Shown here: one piece after another, positions 56,800 through 64,000 of the stretch
Numbering within the stretch: position 1 is the first letter of the stretch
How the letters are laid out: each line of letters opens with the position of its first letter
NCBI GenBank assembly: GCA_030765055.1
Contig: CM060947.1
Location: 99,146,112-99,210,111 of the forward strand
Source of the DNA: Mantis religiosa
Taxonomy: Eukaryota; Arthropoda; Insecta; Mantodea; Mantidae
Direction of reading: 5' to 3'
DNA: 64,000 nt
Notes under the pieces: generated by a model
What the model saw: the letters and a program-made list of their open reading frames with translations, nothing else
The model's database searches: none
Told to the model about the DNA's origin: nothing
Program-made: the position numbers and the translations under genes

Positions 56800-57800
56800 T
56801 GGATGAAAAACACCCGCACAACACCCCTACATCCGTAGTCGGACGGCATGGTCGAGAGATACAGTTTGAGCTCAGAGGTTCTACTCCCATTAGTCCTGAA
56901 CCCGTAGGAACTGGACCCGGGCCTCCTTCAACCAGGGAGTTATCCGAGCTGTCCCGAAGGGCGCTCGGCGTCCTCCGTGGGGCTTTCCATAGGGCAAGAC
57001 CCAGAGACTAACAAGCCCCCATCTGGTCATATGGACTCAAGACGGGATGGAAGTGGCTACGCCACTTACGCGCGTCAACACCAAAGGTGAAGACTACCGA
57101 AAAACCTCGGTGGGGCCGCCTGGTGATCTAGCACACCTTATACTAGCTTTGCAGGCTAGTACCCGGGCTTCCCTCAACCCTGTCCGAAGACGTACCCGAT
57201 TCCCACGGGTATCGGGAACACACTGCCCCCTCGAGTCCATCCCAATCCGAACAACTCCCGAAGGAGGGGCTCGGCTGTTCGGCGGTCGAGAGATACATCA
57301 AGATCTTGAGGAACACGTGAGGAAGGTCGTGGCCGGCCATCAGCTGGACTACCGCTCAACATACGACACCACTGGGATGATGCCAGCAAGCTTAATGTTC
57401 GACCGAGAGATACGCCTCCCTTGTGATCTGTCTTTGGGAGCCCTCGGAAGCGAAACAGGCAGCAACGGAGTATGTGGAGAACCTCGTGGACCATCTCCAC
57501 GACATGTATGAGAAGGCTCAATAGAACATGCAGATGCCGAGCGATCGCATGAAGACCCGGTACGACAGGCAAGCCAACAGCCAAGAATTCCAGCAAGGTG
57601 ACCTGGTCTGGTTGTACCATCATACCCGGACCAAGAGACGCTGCCTAAAACTTCAACAACCATGGCAGTGACCGTACGGGGTGGTAAAGAGAATTAAAGA
57701 GGTGTTCTACCGCATCCAGGTGCCTCGAGGAAAGATGTTGCTAGTACACTGGTACACCTGGATCGTCTGGCACGTTACGATGGTATTGTTCAGGACGACC
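56800..57800 (+). pseudogene. Gypsy copy D integrase C-terminal remnant
   Basis: Before the insertion the sequence corresponds to the catalytic Glu region (SDGMVERY-like, with a stop). After it: DLEEHVRKVVAGHQLDYRST, then TTGMMPASLMFDREIRLPCD. Later frames match the C-terminal SH3-like part (RIQVPRGKMLLVHW-like). Frameshifted in several places. Confidence 0.7.
56864..57283. other. 420-bp GC-rich insertion of unknown type
   Basis: Identical 14-bp direct repeats, GGTCGAGAGATACA, flank it (56850-56863 and 57284-57297) and Gypsy integrase resumes exactly after it, so it is an insertion with target duplication. Inside, two stretches resemble each other (cccgggcctccttcaacc and cccgggcttccctcaaccc). 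No tRNA boxes, A tail or coding domain recognised. Confidence 0.65.
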
Positions 57801-57998
57801 TCCCTTAAGGAGGGAGCACTGTCGCCGAGGCATCTCGCTGACGTATCTCGTGTCGCGTACCCCGTCGACGAACCTGTGGGCGGCCTCTCGAGATACGAAG
57901 TCGGGTGGAAGGTCTACCTAAGCTTTGGTGGCCAGCTGTTCGATTGCCAGGGCGAACTCCTTCAGCGTCCCACCTGTCTCTTGCGTCCTAGAGTTCAG

Positions 57999-58628
57999 TT
58001 AGCTGCGGTAGGCTGCGGCCAAGCGGAGATTTCCGAAGCGGTTTTCCAGGGCCTTCCAAATGTCCTTGGGTTTCATCGCTGTGTGAACCGCGTTCAGCAC
58101 CTCTGCGGCCCGTCCCTGGAGGCTGCCTATTAGCTGTGTATCCTCTTCTTCTGGCAACCACTTATTGTGCTTGGCCACTGTGTCGAATTGCCGGCGGAAG
58201 ACTTCGAAATTTGACGTGCCGGCGTACTTATGTGGTTTGCCGCGCGCAGTTGTGTCGCTTCCCGGCGCGTAGGCCTTCAAATCCTTCAACCTTCTGCCAA
58301 CGATGTCCTCCAGCATGGCGTTCAGAGACTTGGCGTTGCTGTCTGCCTTTCCCTTTAGGTCGTTAATGCGGTGCGCCAGGTCTTCGACGCGCTCGCTCAA
58401 TTTCACGCCAGCCAATTGCTCTTCAAATTTAGCGACCAGTGCCTCATTCGCAGCCTTCATTTCGATTAATCCGGCCTTCATTTCTGTAGCCAGGTTCTCG
58501 TTCGCCACTTTCTTTTCTGTGGTTAATCTGCCTTCATTTCTGTCATCGTCGCAGCGAGGGTGTCGTTTGTGGTCTTCATTTCTTCCATCTTTTCCAAGGT
58601 CTTGGCCAGTGCAGCCTCTATCGTCGTA
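57999..58628 (-). pseudogene. gag: Gypsy copy D gag, start codon lost
   Basis: The region aligning with the copy A start reads ATAGAGGCTGCACTGGCC, so ATG has become ATA. It is frameshifted in the early coiled coil, then open: MKAANEALVAKFEEQLAGVK and onward to PHKYAGTSNFEVFRRQFDTV, ending FGNLRLAAAYRS. The zinc knuckle is absent. Confidence 0.8.
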
Positions 58629-58629
58629 T

Positions 58630-58645
58630 CCCACTCCTGACACCA
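58630..58645 (-). promoter_or_regulatory. primer-binding site, tRNA-Leu-like
   Basis: On the minus strand TGGTGTCAGGAGTGGG lies two bases after the LTR. Its complement CCCACTCCTGACACCA resembles the 3' end, with CCA, of insect tRNA-Leu. Best-preserved primer site of the four Gypsy copies. Confidence 0.55.
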
Positions 58646-58647
58646 AA

Positions 58648-59067
58648 TGTGACTTCGTGGGTTCGTAAAATTAAAAGTATTGTTTGCAGAAATTTAAAAT
58701 GTTCATAATTACAAATAAAACACGCTTTGTACAACCCTGACAGCAGCAGAATGACGTAACATGCACAAACGAAGTCTTCAAGGTCTGTCGTTGCTTCACC
58801 ACATGTAAACGAGCGAAAGAAATCACTTGCGGTACACTTCAAATAGCTTCACACACAATTAACAGCTCACTAGCAACTGACTTGTGACTCTTCACTGCGG
58901 GCTTTTATACCTCCAAACATTGATTTAGAAAGCCACCGACGTTTCAAGGCCTTTCGCGGCGCAGCGAAAGATAGAACTATCTGTCTATTTCTGTTCGCTC
59001 TCTCGGCAGGCGCCCAACTCCGCGCCCACGCGCTGGATGCGGCGTGCCGCACAATGCCTCGGCGACA
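58648..59067 (-). repeat. Gypsy copy D 5' LTR
   Basis: 420 bp, TGTCGCCGAGG ... ACGAAGTCACA on the minus strand. Its U3 start matches the plus-strand LTR piece at 56677. Confidence 0.8.
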
Positions 59068-59779
59068 CTATGGTGAAGCCTTTAAGAGGTCACGTCGTAA
59101 ATTATATTTTCTGATGTCAACATAGTCATGACTTAGCTATTACAAAATAAGATCTCCACGGATAATATCTCATATGTCTGAACACCCTTACTTTTCTTAT
59201 AATCTCTACGGAAGCACTGCCACGACGAGCTCCTATAGCCCATATTATGATTCCTAGGAAATTACACTTTAAAATAGAATACATACTATTTAAAAAAAAG
59301 CTGAATTCCATGCCCTTTAGAAGTTCGAAGTTCTAAGCCTAAATTTGGATATATTTGACTACGATGGCGTCAAATAATGTTCCACCGATAATCTACATTT
59401 TATTCAACTTCAATTCCTTAAAAACAATTGTTTAAGGTACTTTTAGGCTACCTAAAATACAAGCAATCTAAATTGGGTGAGACACATATCAATAGAGTCC
59501 CATAGGTATGAGATTTTATAATCCCCTTTAACTAAAAAAGTACAAAATGTTTGCACTGAAATTAGTTTTACTTTAATGGCCTTATGTACCAACCTCGTAA
59601 ACAAACTCTTTAGGGATTTTACCCAAACGCGGCAATAAGTTGACCGTGCAAACCAGCAGCAGACCAGCAGAAGATGCGTGTCGTTCAGGTTTACCTGGGC
59701 GGGGTGTTTGCTGCTCAGCACTTAGCCGCTTAGTGGGGCTTTGTTTGAGCAGTATAAAAGAATTGTTTTGTGTCGCAGG
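59068..59779. other. unassigned spacer
   Basis: AT-rich, no gene recognised. The LINE 3' end lies near its right edge. Confidence 0.4.
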
Positions 59780-59829
59780 CGGTTGTCTTGGGCAGCGGTA
59801 TATCTAGCAATTTGTGGAACGCAAGTGCC

Positions 59830-62680
59830 CCAGGGGGTTGTGCGCCCAAGTGCTGGCTGCGCTCTTCCGCCTGCCTGAGAGGCATCTGAGCACAGCCTGC
59901 TTGACAGGCTAGAGGGAAAGGAACTAATGTTAGGGTATAGCTTTTATCAAGCTCCTTTCTGGACTTGGGGTAGAGTCAGGGGAAAGTGGTCCAACTCAGT
60001 TTAGTTACCCAAAGCGTCTTTGAGCAGCCGGTAACTTGGTCTCCGGCAAGGAACCCTATGGTCATACCGACCGTGAGTATTCACCAGGTTGTTGGGATGG
60101 GAGCCAAGCTTATTGCAGATGGTAAAGGTTCTCTCCCGCACGACGTCTGCAATGTATGGGACTTCGGAGTAGGTGTGGAGGATATGGGACAGGAACCTAC
60201 GTCCAGTATCGTAGATATTTCTTGGCGCCCTGTTCTGGACGCACTGCAGCCCGCGAATAGTGGTGGGAGCCGCTGATCCCCAGAATTCGCGGCCGCACAG
60301 AATCAGGGGCGGGATAATCGCCCGATACAGGCGTAGTTTAAGGTGTGTTGGAATAGTGGATTTAAAGATGGGTTACAACTGCCTAAGTGCTGCATGCCCA
60401 TGTCCGGCTTTGAGCCGAACGGGAGGGGTGTAAGTGAGCCCGCGATCGAGGAGGACGCCAAGGTATTTGGCAGAGGGAACCCAGGGGACTTGCCTCTGCC
60501 TCAACCTCAGCTACCAATCCGGTCGCCTAGCTCGGACCTTAGCCAGGAGCAGAGCGATACTCTTCCCTGGGCCAATGACCATCTTCCACCTCTTACTCCA
60601 ACCGCCGATAGCTTGGAGTTGACGCTGCAGCGGAGGATAGCAGTATCGAAGTTTTTTGTTACGTGCCATTATGAGGACGTCGTCGGCATATTGGCATGTA
60701 AGGCTGTGGTTCCAGAGGGAAATCAGACATGTAGACCGCAAAGAGTAGCGGAGACAGAACACTGCCTTCCGGGACTCCTGCGGCTATGGGTCTGATTGAT
60801 GACAGCCGTCCTACTCTCACCCTGAAAGTGTGGTCTCTGAGGAAACTGCTAATCAGGGCGAGATAGGGAGGAGGTATATTGGCCTCCCTGAGCTTGTACA
60901 GTAGGCCTTGGTGCCAGGTGGTGGCAAATGCTTTTTCTACGTCTAGCAGTACCGCAACTGTCTTGAAGTTTTGCTGGAATCCCAGGGCCGTCCTCTCGGC
61001 CAGGCGCAGCAGCTGCAGGGTCGTGGAGTGTCCATGACGAAAACCAAAATGATGATCAGGTAGGAGCTGCATTTCCTAAAAAAGAGAGGTCAGGCTGGAT
61101 AGGAGCAACCGCTAAAACAGTTTTGAGACGGTTGGGAGAAGACTTATGAATCGGTAGCTAGAAGGAAAGACCGGATCCTTGCCGGGCTTCAGGATCCACA
61201 CCACTCTCGCCTCCTTTCAGCAAGCTGGAAAGTCGCGGAGGTGGAGGCACGCATTGAAGATCCGCGTCAAGTGGATGACGGCCCTCTTGGGAAGGTGCTT
61301 AAGCATAACGGTGCTAACGCCATCATGTCCAGGGGACTTATTAGGTTTAAGTCTCCGGATTTCAGTAGTCACCGCTCTTGGGGTGACTATTGGGAGGTAG
61401 ATCGCCTCGTGGCGCTGCTGCGACCCCTCATAGAGGTCGTCCACAGCGGCCTCCACAAGGTCAGTGAAGTCTTCATCCTGGGGGTCCTCCCTCGGCTCGA
61501 ATTGACTCTCCAAATGATCCGCGAAAGCCTTGGTTTTATCTTGGGGCTCAAAAGCGAGTCTCCCGCGAGTGCCATGCAACGGATGGCAATAGGGTTTTGT
61601 CCCTCCTGATCCGCCAGGAGTGTTTTTCCTGCTGGTCCACGTTTCTGAATGTGTTCTCCCAGACCACCTTACAGTGGGCGCGGAGCAACCGCCTTGCCAG
61701 GGATTTGAACCGCTGGTAAACTGCGCCTATCCTGGGACGACGGAAACGCTGCCATAGCTTCCGGACAGCTGCCTTGGCTTTTAGCACCTGCCAGATCTTG
61801 TTGGGAATGGTCAGAGGTTTAGATGTGATGGAAGGAATGCGGTGAGTGTGTGCGCTCACCGCTTGACGGACGTGCCGGGAGAAACTCACCGCCACCACCT
61901 CCAACGCCTCGACGTCATCGTTGCCTGGACGCGGGTGGATGGTTTGCTTCAGTTGAAGGATGACTGCATCCCAGTCGACCTCAAGTTCCCAGTATGTGTT
62001 TAATAGCGCTGGCATGGTGACGTCGGAATCGACCGTGACAGGGCCATGGTTGGAGTCCAATTCATTCACCGCCGAGAGGTCTAGGTCAAATGGAAAGTTC
62101 TTGGTGATCATTCAATGACATCTGTCCTGCCGTGGGCCAGATGGAAAGCTGGACCTCTCGGCCCGTGCGCGGCGAAATTTTGGTCTCCGCTTATGAGGCG
62201 GTAGAGCCCGCGTCCCCTCTGGTTGCTCGTGCGGCTGTGCCAGAGCCCGTGCTTCGCGTTGATGTCTCCTGCAATGCAAACCACTGGGTGAAGGTTTAAA
62301 AGGGTGGTGTAATCATCTTCGAAGTGATTTCCAGGTGGATCGTATGCCGCAACCAGCAGGGTGTCCTGTCCGCCGACTGATAGTCGGATGGTGCAGGCGT
62401 CCACGTGCTGTAGGGCAGGGAGAGGAACAGGAGTGTGCGTGAGGTTTTTTCACGAGTATAGATGTACCGCCACCTGGCCGACCGTTGCGATCGGAACGGT
62501 GGGTAGTAACGTAACTTTGCAGCTAGAAGTCAATACCAGCATTCAGGTGCGTCTCGCAGATCATGAGGATGTCAACCCCGTAGGACTGTACAAACCCCAA
62601 CACTCCGGGTCGCTAATCCCTACACCGTTAGCGTTCCAGAACGCAGCACGTAATGGTCTCCTGACAAGTCGGGGGGCCAT
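59830..62680 (-). pseudogene. LINE ORF2: endonuclease and reverse transcriptase
   Basis: Start at 62680 (MAPRLVRRPLRAAFWNANGV), the usual Jockey-type WNANG opening, then a frameshift to DILMICETHL. Endonuclease: LLVAAYDPPGNHF and IAGDINAKHGLWHS (metal-binding Asp/Asn). RT: IRRLKPNKSPGHDGVSTVML, then FGFRHGHSTTLQLLRLAER, VAVLLDVEKAFATTWHQGLL (motif A Asp kept), AAGVPEGSVLSPLLF, and CQYADDVLIMARN with the catalytic box intact. The C-terminal part is recognisable to about 59990. At least five frameshifts. Confidence 0.8.
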
Positions 62681-62726
62681 TACTCATCAGTGCTCGGGAA
62701 AAGCTCCTCGAATGTTTGGAGGAAGT

Positions 62727-63190
62727 CTAGTTTCGGGTCCTCAATTTCTCCTTGCAGTCCCCAAGGATGGGGAGTACTCTCAGAATGAGGTCACCGAACC
62801 ACAGGGAAAGTTCCCTGAATTCGTCGACATCTCTTGCCGAGATTGACCCCGCAAAGGATGCAAACGCCACTGCAGGTACTCTAGCAGGTGCAGGCGCCCT
62901 AGTTGGAGCAGGTGCTGTAGCTCGACAGGCGCTGGCACTGCGGCCGGGCCGGTACACTCAGCTGAGGCCTCCTCCCTAGTGGGAGGGGCTGCGACCTGTG
63001 TGGCAGGCTTCACTGTCCGTTGCGCCTTGCGGCCCTTTATCGGACGCCGTGGGCGCGGTGCCTATTGTGGAGGTTTTGGTGTCGCGGGCTGTTGCCGCCT
63101 TCTCTACGACTTGCAGAGTGCGCTAGTTGACGTGCTATCTCAGTGCACCATTGTTAATTGCTGTTTGTCTGGGAAGTGCTCATTGCAGTA
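62727..63190 (-). pseudogene. LINE ORF1 C-terminal fragment
   Basis: Ala/Pro-rich (CRATAPAPTRAPAPARVPAV), then RELSLWFGDLILRVLPILGD and a stop 47 bp before the ORF2 start. Zinc knuckles expected in Jockey ORF1 are not seen, so the 5' part is missing or decayed. Confidence 0.5.
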
Positions 63191-63775
63191 GAGCGCACCA
63201 CTCATTTCAAACTGTTAAGAAGACATCTAACACACGCGGAAGTTCAATGCCTCATGCTCATTTGTTGTTTTTTTGGCCTTATTTTTAACTAAACGGGTGA
63301 CTACATAATGAAAAATAAAAAAGACCTCTAACTTCTCTACATACGAAGTGGATATTTGATTACACTTGGTATCTCACTTCAAAGAGAACACATAAAATAT
63401 ATCTTAACAAGTACTCATGAGACATTTCTCTATTTTCAAGCTTTGCTCTTAGGCTGGAATTTCTAAATATAGTAGTCATGTTCTGAGTCTGGCCACTTTA
63501 CAACGATGTGTCTAGTCAGTAAGTTGCGAGCACTCACAGTTTGACAGTTGAATGACAAATACTTTTCCGTTTCCATAAACTACATCATTCTCAGCTTCAA
63601 GCGACTAAATCCTTATGATGTGCAATATATGGCTCCAAGCACTCCTGAGAACCCATTACTTGCATTAGTTATCAATGATACCCCTTACATCAGCCTTACT
63701 TGCTAGAAATCGTAGATAATTCCGTACAAGATTGGCTCTTGCTCGCGACACTTTATGATAAGCAACAGCATGGTT
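63191..63775. other. AT-rich flank
   Basis: Nothing recognised. Confidence 0.4.
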
Positions 63776-63855
63776 CATTGGGTAATTGACACGTCGCCGA
63801 TTAGTATATTATATTCATTGGGTATTTGACATGTCACCCATTAGTATATTGTATG
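63776..63855. repeat. imperfect 40-bp tandem duplication
   Basis: Two units starting cattgggta(a/t)ttgaca differ at several bases and share ccattagtatatt or its variant. Confidence 0.7.
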
Positions 63856-63921
63856 CACCCAATGGTAACACCTGGTTCATAGGTGATACCGAATAATTTG
63901 TTTGTTGGGAATTCTAAAGTA

Positions 63922-64000
63922 TGAGGGTGGTCTGAAATGTTCTCGGTCTCATCCATATATCGCAGCACTAATTGCATGATTTTTTTCCTTACGTTGGTGC
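63922..64000. mobile_element. left end of a mariner-type element, cut by window edge
   Basis: TA (63920-63921) followed by TGAGGGTGGTCTGAAATGTT, which resembles the GAGGGTGGTC-type terminal repeats of several mariner families. The rest is outside the window. Confidence 0.45.

Larger units (their letters stand above)
56677..57837 (+). mobile_element. Gypsy copy D, plus-strand fragment (LTR piece and integrase)
   Basis: Starts with a U3 piece (TGTCGCCAAGGCATTGTTGT, to about 56790) joined directly to integrase at CCCGCACAACACCCCTACAT. A 420-bp insertion interrupts it at 56864-57283. It ends at 57825-57837 with the first 13 bases of an LTR (tgtcgccgaggca). It is then joined to gag on the opposite strand. 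LTR and integrase are not in normal order, so this is rearranged. Confidence 0.7.
57838..59067 (-). mobile_element. Gypsy copy D, minus-strand fragment (gag and 5' LTR)
   Basis: Contains gag and the 5' LTR (59067-58648). It is joined tail-to-tail to the plus-strand fragment at 57838, inside gag. A 13-bp LTR start at the junction suggests recombination between two inverted copies. Confidence 0.8.
59780..63190 (-). mobile_element. Jockey-like non-LTR retrotransposon, degenerate
   Basis: Minus-strand order: Ala/Pro-rich end of ORF1, endonuclease, linker, RT, C-terminal region. GC-rich relative to its surroundings. The ends are not marked by a clear tail or duplication, so limits are approximate. 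Confidence 0.8.

Noticed and set aside
60343..61609. Plus-strand ORFs over the LINE RT region
   Set aside because: Antisense shadows; the minus strand carries the RT and endonuclease motifs.

Overview
This is a eukaryotic, AT-rich genomic window built mostly of transposable elements. The mix points to an arthropod, most likely an insect with a large, repeat-laden genome: many Tc1/mariner families with TA target duplications, a piggyBac relic, Ty3/Gypsy and BEL/Pao LTR elements, Penelope-like elements (PLEs) with GIY-YIG endonucleases, Jockey-type and other non-LTR fragments, and two tRNA-headed SINE families. A polyneopteran such as a termite or cockroach is my guess; the sequence alone does not fix the species. 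There are no operons, ribosome binding sites or CRISPR arrays.

Host gene. Two, perhaps three, spliced exons of one unidentified plus-strand gene are visible (1968-2066, 5817-5917, possibly 13477-13500). The first two join in one open frame across consensus splice sites. The first exon encodes a match to the PCNA-interacting (PIP-box) consensus. The introns are filled with transposons.

Layout. 0.5-1.7 kb: mariner. 3-4.9 kb: Tc1/mariner relative carrying a SINE and a 355-bp retroposon. 5.0-5.3 kb: LINE tail. 6.1-9.7 kb: SINE fused to truncated Gypsy copy A. 10.8-13 kb: Tc1, PLE and mariner scraps. 14.8-16.1 kb: PLE-1 head-to-head palindrome. 16.7-17.7 kb: LINE 3' end. 17.9-20.3 kb: composite Tc1/mariner. 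20.6-24.4 kb: piggyBac relic split by the PLE-3 head-to-head dimer. 25.6-26.9 kb: full-length mariner. 28.0-29.4 kb: solo LTR and a deleted mariner. 29-34 kb: mostly empty AT-rich DNA with a DDE relic. 34.5-35.7 kb: PLE-2 palindrome. 37.3-41.6 kb: SINEs, a LINE 3' end and a (TTA)n tract. 42.3-43.3 kb: maT-like relic. 43.5-48.0 kb: Gypsy copy B with both LTRs. 49.1-52.0 kb: Gypsy copy C. 52.0-55.2 kb: BEL/Pao relic with two SINEs. 56.7-59.1 kb: rearranged Gypsy copy D. 59.8-63.2 kb: Jockey-like LINE. 63.9 kb: start of another mariner cut by the window edge.

Most notable. Three different PLE insertions have the same architecture: two copies joined head to head at their truncated 5' ends, flanked as one unit by a 12-13 bp target-site duplication, with a 33-45 bp extension on one arm only. 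Their 3' ends carry hammerhead-ribozyme-like cores. The PLE-2 junction contains a short copy of sequence from inside the element. Almost every transposon gene here is broken, and several breaks fall on catalytic residues. Features whose limits come from aligned reading frames are approximate at their edges.
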